64,000 bases of DNA from Austropuccinia psidii (taxonomy: Eukaryota > Basidiomycota > Pucciniomycetes > Pucciniales > Sphaerophragmiaceae), in the NCBI GenBank assembly GCA_023105745.1, contig JALGQZ010000009.1, positions 41,907,359 through 41,971,358 on the forward strand, written 5' to 3'. The notes below the pieces were generated by a model, which worked only from the letters and a program-made list of their open reading frames with translations, had not been told where the DNA came from and did not search any database. The position numbers and the translations under genes were made by a program. Below, piece by piece: positions 1 to 14,700 of the stretch; position 1 is the first letter of the stretch; every line of letters starts with the position of its first letter.

Positions 1-1915
1 TTCTTTCAGCTCTTGTAATTTCTAGTATTTAAATCATTTTTGAAGGCGAAATTGAATACATATTACATTCTTTAGTAATTTTTAAAAATACCCTTAAATT
101 TATATGCTGGTTATAACTGCCCACGTTAGCTTTCCTTGAAGTTGTTTATTGATTTGAATTGAAGGATTTCGCTTCCACTTGGAATCGCATCGTGACTGAA
201 AGTTGTGTCTCAAAGAGACAAAAAAACAAGACAGAGTGACTGTGAGCTACTATAAGGATTTTCTTTCCCCACAATCAAATTCACAATGAATTCAAGGTCA
301 GAGAAAAAAGTCACATCCCATGTGTATTTATAGAGAGATTATTATCTTGCAAGGAGTGATTGCTGTTTTGATATAGTGAATTACTGCCTCCCTTTAAACA
401 AACGCTATTTCACAATAATACCACTAAAGTAATAGTATCATGAGCTTAGCTTATTTCCAATCACTTTTTTTGGGATAAAAACTGTGAGCATGCAGGTGAG
501 GCTTAGGGTTAAGACCAAAAGCTAACTGGTACCTCTCTCGAAAGTTACCAGAGCTTCTTTGTTGTGAATAGAATATTTAAGGTATGATGTGTGCGGCGTA
601 CACTTTTGGTCAGTGGCACGCCAAGGGAACGAATTTTTGGCTTGAAATGGCAAGCCAATGGCTTGGGGCATGTCAGGCAGGCCATTGGTACTTACAGGTT
701 ACTTTCTATTGAAATAAACTTGGTAATTTAATTTTGAAATAACATGTCAAGTAAAATTATAACAAATAAACCAAGTTAGTCAGAGATAAAGAAAACATAA
801 AGAAAAATTGTTGTATATGGATCCCACAAAGAAGCTGATGGGACTTCTTGAGACAATCCACTACTCACTAGTTTATTACCTCAAGTATTCTGATTATTGG
901 CCGGATCCCATGAATATAATCAAACCCCATATTCATAAAGGCATTTTTTCAGGATGGGAGTTCCATGTCAAATTCACCAAATACTCTATCCTCAAATTCT
1001 TCCAGTTCAAGAGTAGAGGTGAAGAAATCATAACCGACCATGTGATGACATTCTGTTGAAGAATCAATTGAGGCTGTTTATTTTTCCTTTGTTGATTTAG
1101 AATTTGAGTTCAAATCTGGAAGTAGAGTCAGATTTATTTGGCTAATCATTTTCAGAATATTGAGAAACATTTAATTTATTACATGACTGAGAATAAACCT
1201 TCAAAACCTTCTGAATTTCATACAATCTCACAAGCTTTTATGGCAGTGTTTCTTAGTGAAAAGCATTGAGGGAAGTCTGGAAGTCCCAACTAGTAATTCA
1301 ATTCCTGGCGGACTGTATATTCTATAATTAAGAGACATTAGTCATGAATAATATAGAGTTTGATAAAAATGAAAACAGGAATAATTATTTAATTTTTACC
1401 AAACACATAGTTCAATTTGCTTATAGTATCACTTGATTTGTGGAATTAAAATCTCATAATCCTTCTTATAGTGCTTTCAAGCCTTGTAAAGGACCAAGAT
1501 CATGATTGCTAGTGTATTTAAGGAGCTATTGAGCGATACTGCAAAATTGCTAAAGGTTTGATGAAAAAAATGCAATTAAATAGATTTCAGAGTGAAAACT
1601 CTTTTTTTGCTTATGGAGAGCATAAAGTAAATATTATTCGAAGCTAGTGAATAAATCATAAAGCTTGATTGAGATGAGATTTTTGTACATGGTTGAAGCC
1701 CCCATCCAAATATTTATAAGCTTATTTTGGCTACTCTACAAACAATAATTAATATTCACAATCAGAAGATCATCATTTGATGTAAAATGATTGTGGTTTT
1801 GTGTGATTGAGATAAATTTTTTAAAAAGGTAGAAGTATCAATGATGGGTTCGTAAGATAGACTGAGACTTTTCTGAAAGAATTAATGATGAGATTTAAAA
1901 CTCAGGAAAACCTTG
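1..1915. other. Unrecognised AT-rich region
   Basis: No gene, RNA or transposon was recognised. An open stretch at 808-1059 (83 codons, starting at TTG) has no motif I know and is not called as a gene. A small perfect inverted repeat (TTGGCTTG / CAAGCCAA with a 6-nt loop) lies at 637-658, in a short patch (580-700) that is richer in G, C and CpG than its surroundings. Confidence 0.5.
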
Positions 1916-1920
1916 GAAAG

Positions 1921-3360
1921 TGTCAGGATGAAACTATGATGAAGGTGTAAATAGGCTAAATACAACTTTATCTATGTTTGTGACATGGTGAAAATAGTTT
2001 AAAAAGAGTTATAAGGGTCTTAAAGATATTTAATTTAAGATTGAAAGGGCTTTACTATATATGATATAGTGGTGGTGAGCGCTGTTGAAAGCCCTGGGTG
2101 CAGCTTTATCTGTTGGGTTACAATAATAAAAGACTACAATAATTAAACTTGATAATTATACCTGATTATTAACCAAGAGTAAAACTGTTTTTGACAGTTT
2201 ACTACGTAGGTTATTCAAGAGCAGGATGAGGAGACAATTCTGGCTGTGAAAAGCCTCCTTTTTATCCTGAAATGGGGTGGAAAGGGTGCTAGACCTTTCC
2301 ATGTAGAGGAAGTGAAGATTTTTTCACTCTCTAGTACTGGCTTGTGGTTTGCAAACAGCCTGTATAACCTTTATTGGGCTCAGATGTGGTTTTGAAACCA
2401 CATCTGGGCAGTTTTCACCAATACAGGGTGAAAATTTTCATCTGGGGACCTCACAGCCTGATTCTGACGTGTATGACGCGTAGAATGCTGTACAGAAACT
2501 GTATGGGACCCCAGTATTGACTGAAATATGAGGTATTGAAGTAACAACATGCTTCTTTGTCTATTTGACACCTCATATTCATGATTGTGGGATATTATCC
2601 CATGGTAAGGCTGTATATGACAGCAGGTGGGAATCTGACCTTAAAACAGCCATAACTTTGTCAATTCTTGAGATATCAACCTCAAAATTGGTTCAGTGTG
2701 TAGCCCTGTATGTGCTCTACACAATGGTACCTCATTTGATATGGGTATCATTAAATATGGCAAAGTTATCCCATGTACAAGATTCTTGTACAATTGCGTG
2801 TTTTAGGCAAAAAGCTGTATTGAGCTTGTTTGCCCCATAACTTCTGCAGTAGTTGAGATATGGGGAAGTGAATGACACAATCAGATAGCCCTTACTGTTC
2901 TATTTCCAAAAAAACCCCACTTCAGGTATCCCACACTAAAACTGTAGAAGTTAGATGAGAGGTGAATGTTTTGTTCACCCTTATTTGGCCTGAAATTGAC
3001 CATAACTCCAGTAATATTGGTGCTAGCTCAGTTTGGCTGGTACCATTAGATAGCCCTGGCTTAGAGCTTCATTTTGAATACCCATTTGATGGGGTTAAGC
3101 CTCTCCTTCTAGATTTTAGATGAGAGGTGAAAATTAAGGTTTATGCTCAGCAATAACTTTGAGCAGGAATAACTTTGTTATTTCTTGTCCTATGGTGATG
3201 GGACTTATATTTTCAGGAAAAGGTTAGTTTTCTCTTTCTTTTGATACCTTTTGAGCTGATTTGGCACAGATCCATGTTTTGGTGGTATCTTGGCTATACC
3301 ATTGGTTTATGGTATTTTGGCTGTCATGCTTGTGCTCTGGTTTTGAGTCACAGGCTGACA
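1921..3360 (-). mobile_element. Solo LTR, element-1 family
   Basis: Read on the minus strand this 1440-bp block begins TGTCAGCCTGTGACTCAAAA, as do the LTRs at 40214 and 48830, and ends in CTGACA. It is flanked by the perfect 5-bp duplication GAAAG (1916-1920 and 3361-3365), and no internal retroelement sequence remains. This is the signature of a solo LTR left by recombination between the two LTRs of a full element. The body shares blocks with the element-1 LTR, including a TTCTGACGTG-type motif, but is visibly diverged. Open reading frames inside it (for example 2565-2840) are not genes. Confidence 0.88.
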
Positions 3361-3365
3361 GAAAG

Positions 3366-6300
3366 TGAATACCAAAATGATTGACATAAAGATGACGTAC
3401 CATAAGCTATATTTCTCTCAGCTTTTCAGGATATAGGATTTTTGATCCAAATTTACAAGATAGTGATTTAATGGAGAAATTATTTGTCTTATTTGATTAA
3501 AATAGCCATTGATTTCTATATTATACAGTGATTAAAAATCAGATTGAAAATAGTTCAAAGAAGAAAATTATTCTTCATTTTGCTTGCATTATCTACTAGA
3601 AGAAGCTTCTAAATAGATAAAAGAAAGACAGTATTTAATCAGGAATCTAATATAGAGAGATGCCTCCTGAAATGTCATAATAACTGAAGCTCACTTGGTT
3701 ATAAATGCACAGGTATTTTCCAATGAAGTCTTGAAAATTTTATAGATATTCTAAGGTATATGTTTTTCTATATTGTGGCGCAATATGTTTTTATTGGCCT
3801 ATTTTCCTTTCAAGGGTTTTGAAGCATAAAATTATTAGCCAGAGATATCAATTCAAGAATTGATAAAAAATCTCATACCTTGAGAAGTTGAGACTTGGTG
3901 AGGAACCCTTTATTCATTTCAAGAATAAATAAAGGGTAAAAAATGCTTACAAGTCAAATAAAAAGTATGAAATTTATATTGTTTTTGGACCAAATATTTC
4001 TTGGTAATTTTGGAATTACTTGTCATTCAATGATAAAGAAGGTATTCTGGAGATAATGAGTGCCTTGAGAAGAATCACATGTAGCTCATTTTGTTGAGAA
4101 GCACTGATTTCTCTAAAATAGGACTCTGAAGATGGAGCTGTACCATTTTTCAAAGTTTCACTCACTTGTGGAATGAAGAAGAGCTATGCATTTAGCTGCA
4201 TAGACTTATACTTTAAGTAATGGACAGCCCAGATATTTCTTCCAAATTGCTGGTGATTGTTCTTTAGATTATTGAATTGATATATTTTGAGTTTTTTTCT
4301 TATCAAATTCTTAAAAGGTTTTCTTCCATGTGCATAAAAGACCATTACGATAAATATAAATTGAAAAAATGATTGTAGTGAGTTCGCTTGGCATTTTAAA
4401 AATGAGAAGAAAAATATGATTCAGATGAGATACTAAAAGTCCATACAATCAAGATCCATGCACCTTTGATGGTGGTTACCAATTTTCCATGTTTTTATTT
4501 TTCATTATGGATTAAATTGTAAATCTTGATTTGAAAATATGAAAAGATACTAAAATCAAGAAGAAGAGGAAACTTGGGAAAAATAAAAGTCACAATTGAT
4601 TAAGAAAGAAGATGAATAAATCAAGAATTTTAAACAAGGAGATAGGAAAATATTATGGGTTTTGTGTACTGTACCACCATAACTAGGGTAAGAAGTCTCT
4701 CCCAGTTGTTTGAGAAGAGGTGTGTGCATGCGGTATGCCCTTGGGGTCTCTTCCCCTAAATACCTTAGTGCAAAAACTATATTGAGGATCAGTTTGGATA
4801 GTTAAAGTAAAATTATTTCTCTTTATTAAAGCCCCTACTGGTCAATTGAGACATTGAAAAACACTTCTAATACAAACAAACATGATTCAAATATAAAAAC
4901 CAGGTCATTATGCATTTCTCATATTCAGATTCATATACACTATCAACCTTAAGAAACTTTTTTTTCTTTTTTCAATAGTAGATTGACCATAACTCTTAGC
5001 TTGTGTTTGTTTTTAAATCTCTTGAAATATAAATTTACAATATTACCTTTTGCATAAGCCCAATATTGTACTCAAAAAGTCTCTTTATTTTGCGGCTGAC
5101 CCAATAACCCAATTGATCATACCTCTTTCAGTCAGTTAAATCAAGAGATAAAACTTCTTTTGAAAATATCTTATTAGATTTCTTTGAATAATAAGAAAAA
5201 CTCTTAGTAATAAGCCTTCTAATTGTCAAATTTTGTCACAAATACAAATTTAGATGTCTCAGCTCAATTAATAATAATTAAGTATAGTATAAGGAGTGTG
5301 CTTTCCCTCTGAACCCATAAAATAAACTACTATATTTCAAACTCACCTTTCGCATGGGTGCGCGAGGAATATTAATGGGTTTTTCTTGTCAGGGCTGACC
5401 AATATATGGTGCTCAGAGAAGGATCAAATTACTCCCATTTTTCCCGATAAATTTCAATTTTGAATGAATATAGTGGATCTCCAAAGCAACTAAAAATACA
5501 AAAACAAAGATGAAATTTACTCAATTTTTACAGTGAATAAGAAAAAAATATAATAAAACATCTTATATAAGCCATCTAAGGTTTATAATAGATAGGGATA
5601 AAATTTCCGCCTCAATTTTGGAGGAAGAAGAGATTTTTGACATGCATGGAGGACAGAGAGGTATTCTACTAAGTGATTATCTTGTTCCAACAAGGCAAAG
5701 CACACTGTGAGGGTCCGCTAGATTTATTAATGGAAAGATCTCCACATGCAATGGAATTAGATTAAGAAAAAATGTAGTTTTTAACTTCCAAAAATAGGAA
5801 ATCGGTGGGCTTGAGTTCGGAAGATTCTTTGAATTATTTATGCAGTTAATTTTTGAGCTTGTTTCATTAAGTTCAAGTAAATGAATAAATTCTAGCTATA
5901 ACTTAAATTCTGTTTTGCTTGGATTCATGAGGGACATTTGGTGTTCAATTTGGGCTTATAAGATAATTTATTGATTATTGTTAATATTTTGCTTCAATTT
6001 TTTTTTCTTATGTACCAAATTGTTCCGATGATTCATCTTCAAACAAGGATCAAGGATTGAAACACAGATTAATACTTTATTTTGCAGTAACAGCTTGAGT
6101 TATTCAGTAAGATTTTTGAACATGGTGATTTCTTCTGGTTCAATAGGTGCGCAATGATACTGTTAGAGTTCCTATAATTAAGCTATGATATAATTTGACC
6201 TATGATTCAAAGAATGAAAGGTTCAGTTACTTGTTTGACTTTCTTCATCAGGGAAATTCAAAGATGCTATTCCTGAGTTATTTCAGGTATTTTTAGCTTC

Positions 6301-7089
6301 ATTTTATTAGTTTTTATTTATAAATGATATTAGGTATCTTCACCATTAATATCAATTTTTCCATTCATTTGGAGATATTGAGTACTTTTTTATATTTTAA
6401 AGTCTGAAGAACTTATTATATGCATAATTAAGAAATGAATCCCACTTGAGAATGTTTTGAGTACTGTTAAAAAAATTGAAGATATTTTAAAGAATGATGG
6501 TCACATTTTTCAATCCTTTGTTATCATAAAAAATCGTAATGTTATCTCTAAATCTCTCCCACCTATGGATAGTTTTGTGGATCTAAAAAGCTAAACATTT
6601 CACCCAAGAGGTAATTGAGTTTGACACGATTCTTCTTACTTCAGCCTTAGCTATGAGGTTTGCTAAATCCATGGTTCTAAAAGTCTCATATGGCTCTAGT
6701 TACTGAGAGGGATAGTTACCCAAAAAGGCAGAAAATAAATCATGGGCCACTAGATGCAATACATGAGCCATAAAGAATATGGAACTTCTTGCAGAAGTTA
6801 GAGGCAGAATTTGGCATGAGAATTACTGTACCATTTGGTGGTTAAAAAAACTACCTGTTTTAATCAAGATGATTTAATCCTAGAGGGTGTATTTTTTGAG
6901 AAGATCAATGAAGATGTCAGAAAGAGGATCTCCAGAGTGATCACCTAATATGGTCGGGGTAAGGAGAGTGATTAAGAATAGACCAATTTTTGAAATTAAA
7001 ATGCTAAATCACCTTTCACTTCTCTTGAGTCTATTAAAAGGAATTTTAGTTCATATTTCTGGCAAAAAATGAGCTTTGAAAGAGATACA
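3366..7089. other. Unrecognised AT-rich region
   Basis: No gene or complete transposon was recognised in these 3.7 kb. Two patches differ from background: 4660-4770, which looks LTR-like but has no matching end that I could find, and 5345-5425, which holds a rare CpG cluster (CGCATGGGTGCGCG). Near the right edge (7021-7094) one frame reads FWQKMSFERD, similar to a stretch of the element-1 Gag. This may be a Gag remnant cut by the solo LTR that follows. Confidence 0.4.
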
Positions 7090-7094
7090 GGCTT

Positions 7095-9019
7095 TGTAAG
7101 ATTTGACAACGAAACTGATGATAATATTACTATTACTCAACAGTACTATGTCTGTTCTTATGAAATATAATAATAAAATATTATTATAACCACAATTAAA
7201 TAAATAAAGAATTATTTCCTTCACATGTTAAAAGCTACTAGTGATTTTAACAGTGAGCCGTAATTGTCTACAAGAATCAATTACAAGAAGAATTTAATAA
7301 TAAAAACTTCTTTTATTAAAATAATAAAATTATTTTAATATATAATCATCTTTTTCAAGAATTACTATAAAAATAATTCTTGATGAAAACTAATTTTAGA
7401 GAAAAACTTTGAGAATTAAAGATAAATGACTCACTAATACTCCAAAGAACTTATTGAAAGATATAAGTAGAGAAATTTGATGAAGAATTGTGGATTTTAA
7501 GGGATCAAAATAATTTATAGCAGGATTACAACAATATATAGTTGGATTCTATGATTTCACGTCTTTCTGATTGATTCTGAAAGATGCAAAACACTTAGCA
7601 ATAGTTTAACTAATACTTACTTGTTGGTAACAATGACATAAATGGATAATAAGATGATTTGATGTGGAAAAAATGGCAAGAGGAGGCCTCTTTTAAGTCA
7701 ACTACAGCTCACAGAGGTGTACCATGGAGCCAACTAAAAAACCAGTGAGTGAGAAAAAAATAAACCCTTTTGGATTATTGATTGCATCATCTGTTGTCAT
7801 GTAAGATTATCATAATTACTTAATTGATGCTTTTACATGACTACCAACCCCAATATAGTTAAGAATAAAAGGAGTAACATCTTTAAATCTTCTTTTATTC
7901 CAAAAGAATCATTTATTTCTCAAAGCTATCAATGTTATTGGAAATTTCGTCACAGGTTGTAATTACTGTGAATTTTTGAAGATTCAGTGTTTCATGTAGA
8001 ATAGTCAAAAATGGACTGTACGTAAAACATTCAATTTTACTAATAAAACTATAATTATTTTTGGTTGAACCATAGATAATACAGTTCTCCATTGGTCCTG
8101 AAGTTTTCAGAGAGATTAATTAAGAATTGTATTTTTAATGAATTTTTGAAGTTTTTACCTCATTTCTACATAGAATTGCAAATATCAGTGTTTAACTGGT
8201 TGCTATGAGGTAAATCAATGGATGCAAGTCCAAAAAGGGTTTTGATTACTCTTTTAGGGTTTATCCATGAAAGTTCATTAAGAATTGACATGGTTACAGG
8301 AGTCTAAGTAGCTCTTTACCTCCTTGGCACGTCAAAATAGCAGGTTATTTGCTATTTTCTTACAAATTACTGTAGCAGTAACATGGTAACCAAGTTCCCA
8401 AAGTGTTTTAGTTTACTAATTGGGCAAAGATCAGCCATGGATCCAAGCTTTGGAGCTGTCCACGCCTCTGATGCCTCAGAAGCTGGGTACCCTGGCTCTC
8501 TTTGATGTCTTTTGTCCCCCTTGCCTATTTTTCACATCAAAATAGAAATTTAAGCTTAAAGTGAGATATCCACTATGGGTGTACCAAAAGTGCATGTAAA
8601 AATACCATGATATTAAGTGCCCAAAACATACATAACACTATTCATAGTGTATATGAAACATGGGATTTCTCGCATTCCCATTATTTTGGTGTAAAATTAA
8701 GAAAAACAAAAATTTTCACAGATCTTTTATGTGGCATTAATGATGTGGTATTGAAGTATTTTCCATATTACCACCTCAAAGAGTTAATTTGAGCTTATTC
8801 AATCTATGGAGTTACCCTGAGAGAAATTTTGTGTAGAATCCAAATCTGGCCTTAAATCCATGGATTTACTTACTCAATAAAAAGTTATTCATCTTTTTTG
8901 AAATCAAAAATGATGAATTTTGAATATATGCATAACTTATGATTTATGAATAATTCAGAATTTATTTTTAAGATAATTGTGGCCTATTTGGGTATGTAAA
9001 ATATACCTCAAGGCTCACA
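7095..9019 (-). mobile_element. Solo LTR A (TGTGAGCC...CTTACA family)
   Basis: This 1925-bp minus-strand LTR starts TGTGAGCCTTGAGGTAT and ends CTTACA. It is flanked by the perfect 5-bp duplication GGCTT (7090-7094 and 9020-9024). It aligns along its whole length with LTR C (13415-15323) and, inverted, with LTR B (11702-16882). Its first about 45 bases resemble the start of the element-2 LTR (TGTGAGCCTTAGAGGTAATT), but the bodies differ, so it is a sister family rather than the same one. No internal domain remains. Confidence 0.9.
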
Positions 9020-9024
9020 GGCTT

Positions 9025-11696
9025 TCACATCTGAGTTGGTCCAAGTATTGGCTATAAAAAATAAAAAAAACTTTTAATAAAATTGCTTTTAGATTTTCTC
9101 TTTATTATTATGAAAAATGTGAGTCATTCGGGAAGTAATTTCTTTCCTCTTCACTGTAATTTGGAATATTGATGAGCTTTGGAGTACTAAAAGCTGACAG
9201 AAGGATAGTGACTCAGTAATTGAGAGTGTTAAATCACAACCACATATAAAATAAACCAGTTCATTCTGGAGAATTTCCATCAATAATTTTCTCAAAACTA
9301 TGAAAAAACATATATCAAGTCAAGGATTAAAATCTGACCAAAAGAAATGGAATTTTTACCTTTTGGTAATTAGATTGAATTATCAGCTCATCAAGTGAGG
9401 AATATTTGTCTTGTCTACCTATTTCTGGGCTATTTTCTTTTGAAATGGTGCAGGGAATTGATGTTATCACTAATTAAGTAGCTCTTCCCATTTGATATTA
9501 CTTAATACTCTTCTGAAGCCTTTCTCCCCGTGCATTTTGTATATCACACTCTAGATATCATGCATACAGTTTTACGAGATATTCCCAGACCTGAAGCTGT
9601 TTCCCATTTGTCAGGAGACCACTGAATTATGGAACTGTTTTTGTGTTTCCTGTTTCAGGTTTTGGAGATTATTAAAAGTGGGGATAAGAGGCAATATAAT
9701 AAAAGAAATTATATTTAGAAATGTAATTTTGTTTTTCTTCAAAAATGGGTTGGGTAGATGTATTAAAAAAATGGCTCACAAATTGTCAAAAAATAATATC
9801 CACTAAGACAAAAAGGAACTCCACACTATTTTAAGAGAAACTAAAATAAAAATGTGAAATATGTGGATTGAAGAAGAGATTCTTGGGGAAAAAAAGCTCC
9901 ACTGGTCATCATTGGGTGGCTGAGAGATATTTTTTTGAAACATTTTTGAATGATTGGTCATTTGAATATTAGATACACTTTTAGCCGTTGAGATTCCCAA
10001 ATATTGTAGGCTTGATAGGGAGACATTAATCAATAAATGACAAGCAAATCAAAATCAAAATAATCAGCTATTATATATCTAATTAGCAATTAATTTACTC
10101 AGAAATATTTCTTTCATTTCTCTTGAATATATTCAAAAATTAATTATTCACTTATACAAATAAGTCCACCATCTTTTTAGAAGTAAATAGCTAAGCTTTC
10201 TCAAGTATTTATTGATTTAAATGATAAGAACCATTTAAGTCTTTCTAATAATGACAATTTTACATTTCAAACTAAAATAGGAGTTTTCTTTTCTATTATT
10301 CAGTAAATCAGGTTTAAGCTAATGTAGAAAAGATAATAAAATTGAAGTGATGAAGAAATTCAGTGTTGCATGTGTGTGGTATTTTTTCTTTTGTAAGCTC
10401 TGGGTTGAAGAAATAGAATTAATTTTCTAATATATATACTTACTTTTATTTTTATATATAGGTGATGTATATCCAATATTGATATGAATTGAAACTCTAG
10501 CTTCATTATTATAGCCAATTTAATCATTTTTATTTTGAGCTTTTAATAGTCACAAGATTTATTATTGTCTATCTATATTATTGAACATTTCTCTCATTAC
10601 CTTGAATTCTTTAGTTATAAGAAGCTTTTATCTGTACCATTTTGGCTCAATAAGCCCATTATTGTTCAAAGAACTGGATATTTCACCCTTAATTTAAACA
10701 TAACAATTCATTTCTTAATGTCATTACTTTTTGGCTCCTTTTCATGATTTTACTATCTGATGGTTTTTTTCCAATGATTTTATCCCTCATGAAGATGTCT
10801 CAAGTACTTTGAGGAAAACATTAGGTTGAGAGTTTTTATTAGATACTTCTTATTTATATAAGTAGGAGCTTTATTAACATTTTTCCATATTATGAGTCAT
10901 TTAATGATTAATTTATATTTTTTGTTCAAAGGACACTTGAGAGAAATATAATGCCTTTTGAATAATTTAATCTTTAAAAAACTGAAATTTATTATAAGAA
11001 ATATTCTCATGAATTTCATTCTGATAAGATATTTCAAGATAAAAAACTAATAAATTATCTTTTATATTCTTTTATATCAATTTCCACATTAGAAATAATT
11101 AATCAGTTTGTTTTTCCATATAAGAAGGGCCTTTTTCAGCTGAAATATTTTTCATAGTTATGTTTTTCACCCAGAATTAAATACATATACATTTTTATTT
11201 GTTTTTGAAAGATGATAATATTATGAAGAAAGAAATATACTAGTTTTCATATTATAAGTAAGCTATAAATTGGATTTGGAAATTATTTTTTTATTTTTTA
11301 ACTAAAAAGACAATATAATTTGAGATGAAGAAAAAGGAATATGAGCCAAGATTTATAATTAAGTCAATGAAATCATTCATACAGAGGATTAATCCAAAAC
11401 TTTTTCTTTCTTTTTTCTTAATTTACATATTTATTTTGGCTATATCCTGGGAAAAATTCCTATTGTTTCCAAAGCTGTTTGTCATATTTCTTATGGCTTT
11501 ATTTTCATCAATATTTACATATTAAATATTCTCTTCCTTACAATTAAGCTCTCCCAAATGAAATCTATCATTTAGATAAATCTATTTATTTTATTTTTAT
11601 TTTTATTTATCTTCAGCTTGAACCATTTATATTTCTCATGAGAGCTGAAGTCTTTTTTCAATTCAATAATAGCACATACTATGTAGTTATAGCTAT
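9025..11696. other. Unrecognised AT-rich region
   Basis: No coding sequence, RNA gene or bounded repeat was recognised. The few open stretches (60-76 codons, for example 9803-10033 on the minus strand and 11325-11525 on the plus strand) have the F/I/L/K composition expected of translated AT-rich DNA and no recognisable motif. Confidence 0.45.
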
Positions 11697-11701
11697 ATCC
11701 A

Positions 11702-14700
11702 TGTGAGGCTTAAGGTATATTTTACATACCCAAATGGGCCACAGTTATCTTTAAAAATAAATTCTGAACTATTCATAACCCATAAGTCATGAATATATTC
11801 AAAATTCATCATTTTTGAATTCAGAAAATTTGAATAACTTTTTTGTGAGTAAGTAAATCCATGTATTTAAGGACAGATTTGGATTCTAAAAAAAAATCAC
11901 CTAGGGTAGCTTCATATAGTGAATAAGCTTAAATTAACTCTATGAGGTGGTAATATGGAAAATACTTCAATATCACATCATCAATACCACATAAAAGAAT
12001 TGTGAAAATTTTTGTTTTTCTCCATTTCATGCCAAAATAATGGGAATTTGAGAAATCCAATGTTACATATACACTAAGAATAGTGTTATCAATTCTTGTT
12101 GGACTTAATATTATTGTATTCTTACATACAGTTTTGATACACCCATAGTATTTAAGCCTAAATTTCTATTTTTGATGTGAAAAACAGCTAGGGGGACAAA
12201 AGACATCAAAGAGAGCCAGGCTACCCAACTTCTGAGGCCTCTGAGAGGTGGATAGCCCTAAAGCTTGAATCCATGGCTTACCTTGGCCCAATTAGTATAC
12301 TAAAACCTTCTGGGAACCTAGTTACCAAGTTGAATTATCTTTAAATCATAAGAAAATTGCAAATAAGCTGCTATTTTGACATGATAGCAAGGTAAAGAGC
12401 AACTTAAACTCCTGTAACCATGTCAATTCTTAATTAATTTTCATGGATAAACCTTAAAAGAGTATTAAAAACCCTTTTTGTACTGGTATCCAATTATTTA
12501 CCTCATAGCAACCTGCCATACTGTAATATTTGCAATTCTACGTAGAAATGAGGTAAAAACTTCAAAAATTCATTAAAAATACAATTATAAATTTTAATCA
12601 TGGTTTCATAAGTTAAATTGAAAGCTTAACTTACAGTCCATGTTTGATGATTCCACATGAAATACTGAAACTTTAGCAATTCACAGAAAATACAACCTGT
12701 GATGAAATTTCCAATAAAATTGATTGCTTTGAGAAATTAATCTTCATTCCTAAATAAAGAAGATTTAAAGTTGTTGCTCCTTTTATTCTTAACCATAAAT
12801 GGGTTGGTAGGCACATAAAAGCATTAATTAAGTAATTATGATAATCTTATGTGACAAAAGATGATGGAATCAATAATCCAAAAAGGAATATTGTTTTCTA
12901 ACTCACTAGGTTTTTTGTTTTTCTCCTTGTAACACCTCTGTGAGCTGTCTTTGACTTAAAAGAGGCCCCCTCTTGCTGTTTTTTCCAAATCATCTTATTA
13001 TCCAATTATATCTTTGTTACCAATGAGTAAGTATTAGTTAAACCTATTCTTAACTGTTGTATTCCTTCAGAATCAATCAAGAAATATTTTAAATCATAGA
13101 GATAAACTATTAATTATTGTAATACTTTTATAAATAAATTTCAATCCCACAAATCCACAATTTCTCTGCCAAATCTCTATATCATATACTTTCCAAGGTT
13201 CATTGAATATTAGTGGGTGGTTTATTATTAATTCTTGAAGCTTTTCTCTAGTATTTGTTTTCTTCAAGAGTTATATATATGATTATTCTTGTAAAAGACA
13301 ATTATATATTAAAATGATTTTATTATTTTAATAAAGAAATTTTATCATTTAAATACTTCTTGTAATTGATTCTTGTAGGCAATTACTGCTTACTGATATA
13401 TTCACTAGTAGTGTTGTAAGATGTGTCTATGAAACTGTTGATAATATTACTATTAATCAAAAGTACTATGACTTTTCTTATTAAATATAATAACAAAACT
13501 TATTATAACCACAATTAAATAAATAATTAGTTATTTATTTCTTTTACTTTTCATACACTACTAGTTATTATAACAGTAAGAAGTAATTCTCTACAAGAAT
13601 CAATTACAAGAAGTATTAAAATAATAAGATCATTTTAATATATATAATTATATTATACAAGAATATTTATAAAGATAATTCTTGAATAAAACTATTACTT
13701 AGAGAGAAAACTTCAAGAATTAATAATAAATCACTCACTGATACTCCAATGAACCTAGAAAGAGTTTGGTAGAGAGATTTGATGGATAATTGTGGATTTA
13801 AATGATCAAAAAAAATGATTCATAACAGTATTACAACAATATATAGTTTCTATTTATGATTTCAAGTATTTCTGATTGATTCTGAAATAATTAAAACACT
13901 TAACAAAAGTTTTTAACTAATACTTATTTGTTTTTAATAAAGGTAGAATTGGAGAATGAGATGATTTGGAAAAAACAGCAAGAGCAAGCCTCTTTTAAGT
14001 TAAAAACAGCTCACAGAGGCATTCCATAGGGAAAACTGAAACACTAGTGAGTTAGAAAACAATAATCCTTTTTTTATTGATTATTGCATCATCTGTTGTC
14101 ACATAAGATTATCATAATTACTCATTTGGAGCTTTTACATGACTACCAACCCAAATATGGTTAAGAATAAAAGGAGTAACAGTTGTAAATCTTACTTTGT
14201 TTCAAAATGAACCTTTATATCTCAAAGCTATCAATTTCATTGGAAATTCCATCACAGGTTGTAATCGCTGTGAATTTTTGAAGATTCAGTGTTTCATGTG
14301 GAATTATCAAAAATGGACTGTATGTAAAACTTTGAATTTTACTTATGAAACTGTAATTTTTTTTGGTTTTGTTAGAGATCATACTGTTCTCCATTTTTTC
14401 TGTAGGTTTTAGAAATATTCATTAAGAATCATATTTTTAATGAATTTTTGAAGTTTTTACCTCATTTTTATGTAGCATTGCAAATATCACAGTATGGCAG
14501 GTTCCTATGAGGTAAATAAATCAATTCTAGTCCAAAAAGGGTTTTAATTACTCTTTTAAGGTTTATCCATGGAAAACCATCAATAATTGACATGGTTTCA
14601 AGAGTCTAAGTAGCTCTTTACCTCCTTGGCACGTCAAAATAGGAGTGTATTTGCAATTTTCTTATGATTTAATGAGATTTTAACTTGTTAACCAAGTTCC

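Noticed and set aside
808..1059. 83-codon open frame
   Set aside because: Starts at TTG, no motif, no relative in the window; too weak to call a gene.
4660..5425. Possible LTR of a third retrotransposon family ending near 5400
   Set aside because: No TG...CA ends with a matching 5-bp duplication could be found.
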